64,000 nucleotides of DNA from Ovis canadensis. Lineage: Eukaryota > Chordata > Mammalia > Artiodactyla > Bovidae. A program made the translations under genes and the position numbers. Location: NCBI RefSeq assembly GCF_042477335.2, contig NC_091248.1, positions 121,418,501-121,482,500 of the forward strand, written 5' to 3'. Below are positions 21,787 through 34,129 of this stretch, in pieces. The notes below the pieces were generated by a model, which worked only from the letters and a program-made list of their open reading frames with translations, did not search any database and was not told where the DNA came from. How positions within the stretch are numbered: the stretch's first letter is position 1; every line of letters begins with the position of its first letter.

Positions 21787-22733
21787 ATGAGTGGAGAGGA
21801 TGTGGTTCCAGGACCTCAGGTGGTTGATAAGACAGCCCTCATCTGCATTGTTATTTTATTCCTTTTGTTCCTGGTGGCATTGGTAGGTAATGGCTTAATC
21901 ATCGCGGCACTGGGCAGCGAGTGGCTGCTGCGGAGAACGTTGTCACCCTGCGATAAGTTATTGGTCAGCTTGGGGACCTCTAGCTTCTGCCTGCAATGGG
22001 TGGTAATCAGTAAGAACATTTACATTTTCCTGAATCCAACGACCTTCCTTTATAGCCCTGTGTTCCAGCTCCTGGCTGTTCAGTGGGACTTCTTGAACTC
22101 GGCAACACTGTGGTTCTCCACCTGGCTCAGTGTCTTCTACTGTGTGAAAATCGCAACCTTCACCCACCCCTCTGGCTAAAGCGGAATGTATCTGGGTTGG
22201 TTCCTTGGATGCTACTCAGCTCTCTGGGGTTCTCTGCCTTTACCACCATTCTATTTGTCATAGGCAACCAGAGAATGTATCAGAACTATTTAAGGAGGGG
22301 TCTGCAATCTTGGAATGTCACTAGGAATGCTGTGAGAACGTATGAGAGGTTCTACCTTTTCCCTTTGAAAATTGTTACCTGGACCGTCCCTACTGTTGTC
22401 TTTATTGCGGGCACGGTTTTGCTTATTACATCTCTGGGAAGACACACCAAGAAGGTCTTCTTCTCCATCTCAGGCTTTCACAGTTCCAGTGCCCAGGCAC
22501 ACATCAAGGCCCTCTTGGCTTTTATCTCCTTTGCTATCTTCTTCACTTCCTCTTTTCTGTCACTGGTTCTCACTGCCTCAGGTATGTTTCCCTTTCGGGA
22601 GTTCCGGTTCTGGATATGGCAGATTGTGATTTATCTGGGTACAGCAATCCACCCCATTATTCTTCTCTTAAGTAACTGCAGGCTGAGAGCTCTGCTAGGG
22701 AGGGGCTGCTCCTCAGCACATGGGGCATCTTGA
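21787..22733 (+). pseudogene. TAS2R60: TAS2R60-like bitter taste receptor, frameshifted at end of TM3
   Basis: A single-exon bitter receptor of the class-T seven-helix family. The first frame reads 128 correct residues from ATG 21787 (MSGEDVV start, purine at -3): TM1 with GNGLIIAALG, EWLLRR, TM2 with DKLLVSLGTSSFCLQW, and TM3 with WDFLNSATLW to WLSVFYCVKIATFTHP. It then hits TAA at 22177-22179. From 22173 a second frame continues with WLK, TM4, an ECL2 NVT glycosylation-type site, TM5, LITSLGRHTKK, the QAHIKALLAF stretch of TM6 and the TM7 HPIILLLSN motif, to TGA 22731-22733. Between the CCC codon at 22168-22170 and TGG at 22173 there are two bases where the family has nine, so an apparent 7-nt deletion explains the break. 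Without it the length would be about 317 residues, matching the 318 I recall for human TAS2R60. An in-frame ATG at 21706 exists but has no family support. Confidence 0.9.
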
Positions 22734-23479
22734 ATTGCAATTGATGAAAAGCCTCAGATTCTGCTGCAGGAGGCCTGCCTGGATGGAATGGGATGTTGCT
22801 TCTTTAAATTTCTTTGCCACGTTTAATCACATTTAATTCTCTTTCCTTCTTTGCTGTGTTTCATGATTAGAAGAATAACTTCATTGAAACAGGATTAAAG
22901 GTGAAATAGAAGGTACTGAAGTAGTGGCCCAGCACCACTGACTTGTATCAACACTAGCAAGGGTGTAGCTGATATAGTTAATGTTCCTTGTGGGACCTGA
23001 TGTGGCCAAAGAAGCAGGAAACTTTTATTTCCCTGTGACTAAACTCGGTGTTTAAAATTATCCTCCTGGAAACTGAATGCAAGGATCCTGACACATGATT
23101 CATTTTTTATCTGTTAAATCACACTGGAGAAGATTTTTGGAACATCAATTTTCCTCTGACTTCATCCTGTAAAACCATGTTTCCTTTTTCAGCCTTAACT
23201 GATTTCCAGCCATCTACTGCAATGAAACTCTCTTTCCTTTCATGCAACAGTTCCTGGTGTCTGAACTCCCTTTACAGAGCATGGTGTAATTTGTGTATGT
23301 GTGCAGCTGTGCGTGTTACCTGGGATTTGTATATTTGCAGATTACCTTTTGAGGACAGCTGATTGCTGGGAGTTTATGATTTATATATTGCTTATGTTCT
23401 CTATTATAGTCCAACCGGTTAGACTGCTCTATAAATGATAAGGCTCATGAGCCAGATGTGACTTCTTTTATGTTGCTCT
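22734..23479. other. 3' flank of TAS2R60
   Basis: No gene or recognised repeat. Short frames (61 codons at most) carry no signature. Confidence 0.4.
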
Positions 23480-24411
23480 TCAGTTCAGTTCAGTTCAGTT
23501 CAGTCGCTCAGTCGTCTCCGACTCCCTGCGACCCCATGAATCGCAGCACGCCAGGCCTCCATGTCCATCACCAACTCCTGGAGTTCACTCAGGCTCATGT
23601 CTATCGAGTCAGTGATGCCATCCAGCCATCTCATCCTCCATCATCCCCTTCTCCTCCTGCCCCCAATCCCTCCCAGCATCAGAGTCTTTTCCAATGAGTC
23701 AACTCTTCGCATGAGGTGGCCAAAGTACTGGAGTTTCAGCTTTAGCATCATTCCTTCCAAACAACACCCAGGACTGATCTCCTTTAGAATGGACTGGTTG
23801 GATCTCCTTGCAGTCCAAGAGACTTTCAAGAGTCTTCTCCAACACCACAGTTCAAAGCATCAATTCTTCAGTGCTCAGCTTTCTTCACAGTCCAACTCTC
23901 ACATCCATACATGACTACTGGGAAAACCATAGCCTTGACTAGATGGACCTTAGTCGGCAAAGTAATGTCTCTGCTTTTAAACATGCTATCTAGGTTGGTC
24001 ATAACTTTTCTTCCAAGGAGTAAGCATCTTTTAATTTCATGGCTGCAGTCACCATCTGCAGTGATTTTGGAGCCCCCCAAAATAAAGTCTGACACAGTTT
24101 CCACTGTTTCCCCATCTATTTCTCATGAAGTGATGGGACCGGATGCCATGATCTTCGTTTTCTGAATGTTGAGCTTTAAGCCAACTTTTTCACTCTCCTC
24201 TTTCACTTTCATCAAGAGGCTTTTTAGTTCTTCACTTTCTGCCATAAGGGTGGTGTCATCTGCATATCTGAGGTTATTGATATTTCTCCTGGCAATCTTG
24301 GTTCCAGCTTGTGCTTCTTCCAGCCCAGCGTTTCTCATGATGTACTCTGCATAGAAGTTAAATAAGCAGGGTGACAGTATACAGCCTTGATGTACTCCTT
24401 TTCCTGTTGGG
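23480..24411 (-). mobile_element. 5'-truncated BovB LINE
   Basis: It begins with the reversed 3' tail (repeated TTCAG units). It carries the reversed C-terminal and RT regions, with RYADDTTLMAES in the reverse frame at 24123-24338, and stops at about 24411 just upstream of the YADD segment. Several frameshifts are present, for example one missing E in the AESEELKS text. Confidence 0.88.
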
Positions 24412-26350
24412 ACCTACTAAAACTTGTGACATGGAAAGATTCATCTGTATCTGATACAGATCTAAGAAACGCCTGGCTTGGTTTGGTGAAGCATGTAGAC
24501 TGCTTTTCTGCTTTCCACAGGTCTTCTCAAACTCTCCTTAAGATCAGTGATCTTTTGAACCATTCAAACTGAGATCCCTCAAAGTCCCTCTGTTTGCTTC
24601 AAAATCTCTCAGCCTCATTTTCTGTTTTTCTTCCCTTTCCCGTCTGTATGAGAAGATAGAAATCAGTTTTTCACTTTTCAAGGCTAATCTTCACACTCTC
24701 CTAGCCTCCTTTCTTTCTCCTGCTCAATCAAGAATTCCTACTCTACCCATCTTCAACCTTTTCCTCTTTATTGTTCTTCCCTTCTTCATTAAGTGTGCCC
24801 CTTACTCTCTTCCCTAAAAAAATAAAATAAATCCCCTCCATGCTCTTATTGGTTCAAGTGATCAACCTGCTCATTAGTCACTTGCTAAGAGTCCCCTCCC
24901 CCTGCTCCTCCCCACCCCTCCTCCACAGACACACTTTTCTGATGCTCTTTCTGTTGAAATGTGTTTCTAAAGGACACCCTTTAGAGCTCCTGATCCCTAA
25001 ATGTGGTATCCTCAGCCCCCATTTTCCTGTGTTTCTATAAAATTTGCCCCTCTTAATAAAAAATGATTTCTTCAAAAAATCTGATTAAAATATTTTACAA
25101 AAGGTAATACCTGATTTTGGAAGAAGGTTTTAAAATGGGAAAACCAGTGTTACCCATAACTGTTTACCCACACATCTTCCTAAAACTCTTTCCTCTTGGC
25201 CTTTGAGATGCCGCACGAGGTTTTGTCCCCTGCTCTGTGGCTCCTTGTATGTCTTCTTCACTATCTGCTATTTGTCTGACTCAGTTTTTTCCTTAGCCAG
25301 CTCTCTTCCTTCCTGGACATGAATCTTCCCCATTTTCCTTTATGTTCACATCTATCTATATATCAGTAGCTTTAATTATGACCTTCGTGTGAATAATCAC
25401 CAAAGTCTTGACTGTCTCCAAAACTCTAAGCCTATGTTTTCCTCTGCTTGCTGAGCATTTCTATGTGATAGTACCATGAGCACGTCAGACTTAGCAAGTT
25501 TGAAACAGCTGTCCCTTTTTTTCCTCCTCCTCTTTCTTTCCCTCCGCCACCCAGTTGAATCTATTTTTTCTATTACTGATATCCAATAAGTCAGACTTAC
25601 CAACTCTGAGTTAGTTTTCACTCCTCACTCTCCATGGAACACTTCCATCTAATCAGCAACTTGTCTACAATTGGTAACCCAACAATTGTCTGTATTATCT
25701 GTTCCTGTCTTCCTGTTCTGGAAGCTCCTTTCTTAGATTAGACTGTCCTCTTCTCCCACCTCGACTGCTTATATTTATTTTTCACCACTTACTTTATTAC
25801 AGTGACTTCCCACCCACCACCAAGTCAAAATACCATTACCAGATTGATCTCTTGACCATTTCACCCATAGCCTTTTCACCGCCCAGTGCCTATCAGTTGA
25901 AACACAGGTTCATAAATTGGCATGCACCACAACGTGGCAACAGTTTTATCTTTGACATGAAGAGATTCATCTGTATTTGATACTTAAGAGTTAAGAAAAC
26001 TCCCGGCTTCCATTCTAGTAGACACAACCCTATTTTGCAGCAAAATTTGGGTTATCGTTATTCTGAACATGCCTGGAGCTTCCTCCATGATGTACTAAAT
26101 GTGATCTCTTATCCCACATCTACCTGTCAAAATTCTATTTAATTTTTTCCCCCCTGTTTAATTTTTAAAGGTTCATTGAAATGGCTTCTCTTCTGGGAAG
26201 CTTTTCTGGATGTGCCCCCACCTCAAACTTTGATCTCTTTCACCTCGGAGGACACACAAATGAAATGTTGCTCAGTTGTGACATGAATTCTGCCTTGTAG
26301 TGGTATTATCTGTATATTCATTTTATCCTTGTGTGTGTGTGTTTGTGTAT
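24412..26350. other. Gene-free interval
   Basis: Pyrimidine-rich sequence with scattered short frames and no recognisable protein. Parts of 25200-25900 may be very old L2-type sequence, but I could not anchor it. A short GT-rich run ends at 26350, just before the next SINE. Confidence 0.4.
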
Positions 26351-26561
26351 GCGTAGTTCCTCAGCTGTGTCTGACTCTATGTGACCCTTTGGACTGTAGC
26401 CCACCAGGCTCCTTTGTCCATGGGATTCTCTGGGCAAGAATCCTGGAGTGTGTTGCCTTGCCCTCCTCCAGGGAATCATCCTGACCTAGGAATTGAACCT
26501 GCAACTCCTGTGTCTCCTGAATTGCAGGTGGATTCTTTACCCTCTGAGTCATTGAGGAAGC
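26351..26561 (-). mobile_element. Bov-tA SINE
   Basis: A reversed Bov-tA: CTCAGCTGTGTCTGACTC, Bov-A body, GGAATTGAACCTGC, ending GAGGAAGCCC. It is preceded by a short GT repeat, a common neighbour of these tails. Confidence 0.85.
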
Positions 26562-27149
26562 CCATTTTATTCTCAGATTTTAAAGTTCTTAGAGGTGTGG
26601 GCTGCCTCATTCTCTTCCATGTATCCCTGGAAGTCTTACAAATTCTTGCTGCATTGAATGGAATGGTTCTGTTGCACCTGGAATCCTGCTGTAAACACAT
26701 GCATTTTTGTCTGTATATATATAATCTGAGCTACTTACTACTACCAATTATATTTTTATGGTTATATTTGAGCTGTATGTGCTTCACTGTCTGGCTAGCT
26801 TGTTTTTGGAGATTAAACATATATCCTGTTTCTCTTGAGTTATACACAATGTAGGAATAATAAATGGGTGAGAGAGTAACATTTGCCTGATTTTTTTGAT
26901 GCCTTTCCCTTCTTCCTTCTGTGTTTACATGTTGCTAGGCAACCATGAAACTCCTTCCTCTGAAAATTTGCGTAAAGTGCCATTGCTCCCCTTTGTTACT
27001 GACCCAGTGGCCCTTGCCTAGCATGCTCTATCGGTTCCTCTTTGTTCCTTCCACTGTTCGTATTGTTAGCCTAGGAGAATTAAGCATCTACCCCAATCTG
27101 AATGATCTCTCCACAGGAGAAGAATGATCTTCCTTATAGGAGGAAGTTC

Positions 27150-27480
27150 TCTTGGAACTTTTTTAAAAAACCTTTTATTTTATATTGGAGTATAGCTGAT
27201 TAGCCATTAACTGACCATGGGGTTGCAAGATTTAGACACAACTTAGCGACTAAACCACCACCAGAGCTGATTAAAGATGTTGAGATAGATTCAGGTGCAC
27301 AGCAAAGGGACACAGCCTTACATATACATGTATCCATTCTCCCCCAAACACCTCTCCCATCTAGGCTGCCATGTAAGGTAGAGCAGAGTTCCATGTACTA
27401 TACAATAGGTCCTTGTTGGTTATCCATTTTAAATATAGCCATGTGTATATGTCCATCCCAAACTCCCTAGCTATCCCTTG
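27150..27480 (-). mobile_element. L1 3' end interrupted by a Bov-A scrap
   Basis: CCTTTTATTTTATATTGGAG, then GATTCAGGTGCACAGCAAAG and TTACATATACATGTATCC, is the reverse of a ruminant-type L1 3' region. Inside it lies a short Bov-A tail at 27203-27264, flanked by AGCTGATTA (27194-27202 and 27265-27273). Confidence 0.65.
27203..27264 (+). mobile_element. Short Bov-A / BovB tail insertion with 9-bp duplication
   Basis: CCATGGGGTTGCAAGATTTA, then ACAACTTAGCGACTAAAC, is a Bov-A 3' tail. The perfect 9-bp flanks show that this 62-bp scrap is a complete, extremely 5'-truncated retroposition into L1. Confidence 0.8.
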
Positions 27481-27559
27481 AACACACAGGGAAATATAAG
27501 AGAGATAGTGTTTGTTGTATTTTTTAAATGCCTAGTAATATTATTGTCATTAATTTTTT

Positions 27560-27745
27560 TTACCTACAGTCTAATTTCATTATGCTTTATGATGGTATTA
27601 ATGGCAATCATTTATGAATGCTTATTTTGTATGAGTGCTGGGACCAGAAAATTTATTTATTTATATGCTTTATACATTGAATTCCTAAAATAACACTGCA
27701 AAGTAGAAACTGAGGCTTAGAGGAGTTTACTGAGGTCTCATGGCC
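27560..27745 (+). repeat. MIR-like ancient SINE
   Basis: TAACACTGCAAAGTAGAAAC, then TGAGGCTTAGAGGAG, resembles the MIR core (cells of the form GAAACTGAGGCTTAGAG). It is strongly diverged. Confidence 0.5.
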
Positions 27746-27768
27746 ACTGTATAATATAATAGAATTGG

Positions 27769-27810
27769 GATGTGTGTGTGTGTGTGTGTGTGTGTCTGTG
27801 TGTGTGTATG
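27769..27810. repeat. (TG)n microsatellite
   Basis: About 20 TG units with one C interruption, abutting the tail side of a Bov-tA. It is likely polymorphic. Confidence 0.9.
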
Positions 27811-28012
27811 TTAGTTGCTCAGTTGTGTCCAACTCTTTGTGACCTCATGTGCTGTACCTACCAGGCTCCTCTGTCCATGGAATTCCCCAGGCAAAAATAC
27901 TGGAGTGGATAGCCATTCCTTTCTCCAGGAGATCTCTCCAACCCAGGGATCGAACCTGGGTCTCCTGCATTGCAGGCAGATTCTTTGCTGTCTGAGCCAC
28001 CTGGGAAGCCAA
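27811..28012 (-). mobile_element. Bov-tA SINE
   Basis: A reversed, well-preserved Bov-tA: GTTGCTCAGTTGTGTCC to GCCACCTGGGAAGCC, with an intact B-box-like GATCGAACCTGGG. Confidence 0.9.
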
Positions 28013-29039
28013 GAATTGGGATACTTTAGTGCTATAATATGTAAACCAGTGTGATTATTGGTATAGGGATAGGTAAGTTCACCAGCAGACAATTCAGATA
28101 ATAGTTACATGAAAAGTTATGTTTAATAAGTAAAGCATTTCAACTCAATGAGGGAAAAGATAGTCATTCAATAGTGTGGCAGCAAATATAGAGTAAACAT
28201 TTTATTTTAGATTCCAGACAGATGATCTTTAATGTAAATGTTATTTAATATTTTTAAAGCTCCCCATTTTGGATAATTTAATTTTCCAGTATTTTTACTC
28301 CATAAACATTGTCTTTATATTTTATAGAAATGTTAACTGTTTTCTCCCTCTCTTTTTAGGTGTCATTGCAGATTATGTATGTATTATCCTTCAGCTCCCA
28401 CAATTCAAAATCCATGTTTTCACTGGCCGTCTTAAGCCAGACTCAAAATACCGACTCATAATGGAAATAATTGTAAATTTGACTACAGAAAAATTTAAGA
28501 CCTTTTAATAAAATTTTTTATAAATGTAGGGATCACTGAAATCCTTTTCAGTTTTAAAAGGGAAAAGCAATAATAAGATAAAAGCTAATATCTCTAGTGT
28601 ATAAAGAGCTTCTACCAATCAGTAATAAAACTACAGATAAATTGATAGAATATTGATTAAATGACAAAAATAGATAAAGATTGCCAAGTAAACATGTGAA
28701 GTTTATCATCACTATTGACCAAGCTAAACAATAAGAGTTCTGCTATGAACACAGTTGCATAAGCCAATGTTTTCCCCCCTCCTTTCCCTGGAAATCACAT
28801 AAAAGCAACAAGAAAGCTGAAAAACATTATTAAAACTACATTTTAAATAAAGCTAAGAGACAGATAATCCAGAAATTTCAAATTATGCAGTATCACAGAT
28901 GAGATCAGGTAGAGTCAAGAAAGAAGACGAAAAGAAGTATGAAGAGACATGAGAGGGCCCAGTGGGGACAGAGAAAATATTCCAGCAAAAACACACTCTT
29001 CAGAAAAGAGACAACTTGAAATGCAAAAGCCCCTTAGTA
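28013..29039. other. Gene-free AT-rich interval
   Basis: No gene is supported. The 79-codon frame at 28269-28508 has no family signature. Parts may be very old L1. Confidence 0.4.
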
Positions 29040-29510
29040 TGCATGTGATAGCTGTCTATTGATGCATAACAAGTTGCCCCAACAGTTACTGGCTTAAAAC
29101 AACCTTACTACAAACTCTTAGCTCCTGTAGATAAGAAATCCAGGTCTATCATAACACCGTTGAGAATCTCAACTGTATTTTCTGGCTCTGGGTCTCTCAC
29201 AGGCTACAGTCATCTCCAGGCTCAACTGGGAAGGAGCCACTTTCCAACTCACTCACAGAGCTTTTGGCAGGAGTCAGTTACTCATGAGTTGTTGGACTGA
29301 GCCATAAGGTCCTCATGAGCTGTTGGCTGGAGCCCTCTTTAAGTTCCTGGCCACAGAACCCTCTCCTTAGACCAAAGCGAGCAAATGGGAAGGCAGAAGG
29401 TGTCAGCAAGAGAGAGAGTGCCAGCAAGACGGAAGTCGCAGACCTTGTAACATAATTCATTATTTTCCTCATTATTGTTCAGAGGTAATAACCAACAGAT
29501 TTGGTCAAAA
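29040..29510 (-). repeat. Old LTR-like interspersed repeat
   Basis: TTGATGCATAACAAGTTGCC, then CTGGCTTAAAACAACC, is a phrase common to ancient mammalian repeats. It is followed by text such as AGGCTCAACTGGGAAGG. I think it is a MaLR/MLT-type element but cannot confirm the family or strand. Confidence 0.35.
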
Positions 29511-30013
29511 AAAGTATGAGGAATGAGAAAATTACATAAAATTATGTTTATAAAGGTAAGCACTAGAACAGAAAAGGCATACTTTTCTTAGAATTAATAG
29601 AGCCACAGACAAAACTGAAGAAACATACAATAAATATAAATACAATACAGATCCTTAAAAAACGCCTTTTCAAAAATAGAACATAAAACATAAAACAATG
29701 TGCTAGAACTAAAACTAAACATTGGATATATAATTAAATAAAAATGGGCTTTACACCTAAAAACACTGGTCTTTGGATTATCTAAATAGCAAAGAACAAC
29801 TTTGTGATAGTTCTAAGATCCATAAAAAGAGAAAGTTTGAAAATAAAAGAATAAAAAATAATATGTCAAGTAAATGCCAACAAAAGAAATTTACACCTAA
29901 ACGACCAATGAGATAACAATAAAAGTTTTTAATGTTAACAGGTAAAATGCAAAATTAAGATAGAAATAGTGTAAATATCTATATGACGAGAAACATAGCA
30001 GTCTTATTTATGG

Positions 30014-30175
30014 GGGCTTTCCTCATGGCTCAGACGGTAAAGAATCTGCCTGTAATATGGAGACCTGGGTTTGATCCCTGGGTCAGGAAGATTCCTCTGG
30101 AGAAGGGAATGGCTATTCCCTCCAGTATTCTTGCCTGGAGAATTCCATGGACAGAGGAACCTGGCGGGCTACAGT
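30014..30175 (+). mobile_element. Bov-tA SINE, 3'-truncated
   Basis: Full tRNA-like head and Bov-A body, but it stops at GGGCTACAGTC and lacks the usual 3' tail. Loss of the 3' end is unusual for a retroposed SINE and suggests a later deletion. Confidence 0.85.
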
Positions 30176-30461
30176 CATAATTATAAGAAATATAAGCAGA
30201 ATTACTAAAAGACTTATTCTTTGTCAAATAGAGAAAAATTAAATATAACCAAATGTTAGCTTTTATTGATAAATGTCAAACTGTACACTTTCAGAAAACA
30301 CAACTTCTTTGTAAATACTAGTGGAATAGTCATGAAAACGAATCTAACAAAAATTGCATAAAGTAATTACAACATGATCTCACTTAAGCAACAAAATCCT
30401 AAAAAAAAATTAGAAAGCAATGTCCAATAGTGCATTAAATCATTATCAAATAGAATTTAAT

Positions 30462-30592
30462 CAGGAATTCCCTGGCTGTCCAGTGGCTAGGACTTTGCAC
30501 TTGCCCTGCCAAGGGCACGGGTTCAATCCTGGGTCAGGGAACTAAGATCCAGCAAGCAGCTTGGTATGGCCAAAAACAAAACAAAACACACA
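30462..30592 (+). mobile_element. CHR-type SINE
   Basis: AGGAATTCCCTGGCTGTCCA head, B-box-like GGTTCAATCC, then TATGGCC followed by an AAACA-repeat tail. Confidence 0.85.
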
Positions 30593-31011
30593 GAGTTTAA
30601 CCTGAGAATTTAATGATTCATTATTAGGAAATTCATTACTATAAACTATCTCATTAATAAATCTAAAGGAAAATTCATATAGTCAACTCCCCAAATGCTA
30701 AAATGCACTTGAAAAAGTTTAATAGAAATTCTTGATAAACTACTCAGTAATACGTATATTCAATAACATGACGCACATATCTATCTCAACCCAAACCTGC
30801 AGCATATTTGACATTCTTACAAAATTCAAACTATTAAAAGAATGAATATTGTCACCACTATTTTCATTTTAACATTATAATATCAAATATAAGAGAAATT
30901 AGTTACAGACACTGAAAATGGGAGGTAAAAATATATGTCTGCATAGTTTAAAAGTCCAAACATAAATCAAAAAATAAAAGCCACTATAGAACAATAAGGA
31001 TTTTGTAAAAT

Positions 31012-31240
31012 TGTTGCTGCTCCGTCGCTCAGTTGTGTCCAACTCTTTGTGACCCCATGGACTGCAACACACCAGGCTTCCCTGTCCGTCACTTCAGGAG
31101 TTTGCTCAAACCCACGTCAATTGAGTCGGTGATGCCATCCAACCATTTCATCCTCTGTCGTCCCCTTCTCCTCCTGCCTTCAATCTTTCCCAGCATCAGG
31201 GTCTTTTTAAAAGAGTCAGCTCTTCACATCAGGTGGCCAA
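31012..31240 (-). mobile_element. Short 5'-truncated BovB
   Basis: A reversed BovB 3' end only (GTCGCTCAGTTGTGTCC to CAGGTGGCCAAA), inserted in the decayed L1. Confidence 0.85.
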
Positions 31241-32175
31241 AAAATAGTGGGGTGTAAAATAAATGCATGGAAATAAAAAATTTCTAATACATACAAATAA
31301 TCAAAACTCAGAATGTAGAAAGATTCTATTTGCAATAACAACAAAAGTAAAATACTTAGAAATAAATTTTACGAGAAATATGTAAGACGTATATGAAGAA
31401 AACTTCAAATTACTCAAGAGGACATGGAAAAAGATATGAATCAATGGAATATAATACCATGGGCTTGGATGAGAAGAATCAGCACTGTAAAGATGTCAGC
31501 TACTCTAAAGTTAATTTCTTATTATATAAGAACTATAAAATCAAAATTTACCCCCTCTTTCTAAACCTATAAAAAGAAGGTGCTAACATTCTAAGGTTAA
31601 TATGGAAGTTGGAGGAACCCTCCCCACCAAAAAACGGGTAGATAAGGTCTATCATACATTAAAAAGCATGATTTAATTTGCCGTATGAACCTCAAAGTTT
31701 AAAAAAGGTATGTGACTCTACAGTAGTAGAATAGATAGTCCAGAAAGCAAACATTTATAATATGGGAATTTAGTATAAATTCAGTAGATAAAAATTATAT
31801 TTCAGATCAGGAATAAATGGATTATTCAATAATTGATACTGAGATAACAGGATGGCCATCTGAAAAAAAAATTAAGGTGCTGCCATATAGTGAGATAAAG
31901 TCCAAGTGGATCAAATATTTTAATGTTAAAAACAAAGTTACTGGAAAAAAGTGAGAGGGTGAAGATTCTTTTAAAACCTCAGGGTGTGGAAAATCTTTTA
32001 AACTCTTAAAAGATCAATTAATTTAAATTATGCATGGTGAAAATTCATAAGAGATTTGTAAAAAAAAAAAACAACAACCCAATCTTTGAAAATATATGCA
32101 TTCATAGGCAAAATTTGCTTCTTTAATATATAAAGAGCTCTTACAAATGATAGGAAAAAAAATTAACAACTCCAA

Positions 32176-32375
32176 AGCAGGACTTCCCTGATAGCCGAAT
32201 GGTTAAGATTTTGCCTTGCAATGCTGGGGCCATGGGTTTAATCCCTAGTCAGAGAACGATCCCACATGTCTTGAGCTCATGTGCCACAAGGAAAGATCCT
32301 GCACAAGGCAACAAAGATCCCACATGCCACAGCTATGACCCAAGGAAATCAAATAAATAATAAATATTTTTAAAA
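32176..32375 (+). mobile_element. CHR-type SINE, longer form
   Basis: GGACTTCCCTGATAGCCGAA head, GGTTTAATCCC, then CCACATGCCACAGCTATGAC and an A-rich tail. Confidence 0.8.
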
Positions 32376-32654
32376 AAAGAAAAGGAGAAGAGTCATATGA
32401 TAATGAATACATAATTCATAGAGAAGGAAATACAAATAGTTCTTAAAAACAGGAAAGGTAGTCAAGTGAGTTTATAACAAGAGACACACAAGTTAAAACT
32501 ATACTGAGATACCATTTTTAACTATCCACTTGGAAAAACTCCTAAACTTTGTAAGTACTTTTTGTCAAGTTATTGGAGAAATATGTTTTCTGCACATTGC
32601 TGATGGAAGTATAAATTAGTAAATCTCTATGGAGGGCAATTTGGCAATATCTAT

Positions 32655-32846
32655 CAAATTCAGTGGTAAAGAATCTGCCTGCAAATGCAGGATACATGAG
32701 TTCAATTCCTGGGTTGGGAAGATCTCTGGAGAAGGAAACGGCAACTCCCGCCGTATTCTTGCCTGGGAAATCTCATGGACAGAGGAGCCTGGTGGGTTAC
32801 AGTCCATAGAGTCAAACATGACTTAGAGACTAAACAAGAACAACCA
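32655..32846 (+). mobile_element. Bov-tA SINE in L1
   Basis: CAGTGGTAAAGAATCTGCC to ACTTAGAGACTAAACAAG, interrupting L1 3' sequence. It lacks the first tRNA bases. Confidence 0.85.
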
Positions 32847-33212
32847 AATTGACTTATGTGTGCACCCTTTGATTTGCAATCTCCCCTTAGGACTTTGGTG
32901 TATATTACCTTCTCATGGGTCACAATTAACATCTTACCCTCTTGGGCATGCTGGGCTTGAGTATGGCTATAGTTCTGGAAGTAATGAGGGGAGAGAGAGT
33001 GTGTTACCAGGAGGCTCAGTAATACCTTACAAGGAACTACCACAGAGGCATCCATGACAGGCTCTGCGGGGATGGGGCGACTAGCTTACTCAGATAAGGG
33101 AGGAAGAGTTGCCTCTATTGATAAAGAAGATTTGACAGAATTTAGAGATTCAAGTTTCTAGCAAACTACACTCCAGATCTTCCTATAGTATCAGACAAAG
33201 ATGACACCTGAT

Positions 33213-33435
33213 GTAAAGAGCCAACTCATTGGAAAAGACCCCGAAATTGGGAAAAATTAAGGGCAAGAAGGGAGAAGGGGGTGACAGAGGATGAGATGGT
33301 TGGATGGCATCACTGACTCAGTGAACATGAGTTTGAGCAAGCTCCAAGAGATAGTGAAGAACAGGGGAGCCTGGCGTGCTGGAGTCCATGAGGTCGCAAA
33401 GAGTTGGACTTGACTTAATCACCAAACAACAAAGA
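33213..33435 (+). mobile_element. BovB 3' fragment
   Basis: Sense BovB from GCCAACTCATTGGAAAAGAC to GACTTAATCACCAAACAAC; an older, diverged copy. Confidence 0.85.
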
Positions 33436-34129
33436 GCGTATTAACCTTCAAACTCCCTGTTGTTGTTGTGGTTGTTTTGGTCTAGCTTCTTCCCCTTGCC
33501 TTGCCTCAAATCTTTTAATTTTCTATAGAAAATTAGAAAATTTAGATTTCTATAAAAATCACTTGCACAGGGACCTTCATTACAGGCTCTGATTCTGGAG
33601 AGCTTGATCTAAGTGGTTTGATCTTCAGATTGTATCATTTCTGATCTACATTTGTATATCAAACTTATCGTGTGCAAAACTGAACTCTGGTATCTCACTC
33701 TTCGACCTTTGGTTACTATTTTTCATATTTCCGGATGTGGCCATTCATCTAGCTGCTCTGGATGAAACTTTCTACATTTCAGTCAGGCAGCAGTTCTAGT
33801 GCTAAGCCATTTAACCTAGAGGTAAACCATTTTTAGATAAACTGCTTTTAGACTGGGTTCATATGCAATAAGCAGCTCCTTCACTGCAATCTGTTGAAAG
33901 CCAACCCTTGACACAAGGGTTTGAAAAAATTAGGGTTAGAGTTCCTAATTCAACTTTCCAAATGACCGTTTACCACCACCTTCATTGCTACCACTCAGTA
34001 CAAGACACTATTATCTCTTGCTTGCTTTATTGCAATGGCCTTCTAATGGGTCTTGCAGCTTTTACTCTTGCTTGCCTTTAGTCTCTTTTCAACATCGCAG
34101 CTAACAAGATCCTTTAAAAATATGCCACA
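33436..34129. other. Gene-free interval
   Basis: No recognised gene. Possibly the upstream part of the L2-like stretch that follows. Confidence 0.4.

Larger units (their letters stand above)
29590..32905 (+). mobile_element. Decayed L1 body (ORF2 to 3' end), sense, with nested SINEs and BovB
   Basis: The plus-strand text follows L1 ORF2 order. The TTGTCACCACTATTTTCATT region lies near 30850. The AGACGTATATGAAGAAAACT and TGTAAAGATGTCAGCTACTC region lies near 31390-31505. The ATTGCTGATGGAAGTATAAA and GGAGGGCAATTTGGCAATAT 3' part lies near 32600-32650. No frame longer than about 75 codons survives. Bov-tA (30014, 32660), CHR (30462, 32176) and BovB (31012) copies split it. Confidence 0.65.

Noticed and set aside
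27769-27810. The TG repeat as a possible regulatory or Z-DNA element
   Set aside because: Such runs are common beside SINEs and there is no gene nearby. It is recorded only as a microsatellite.
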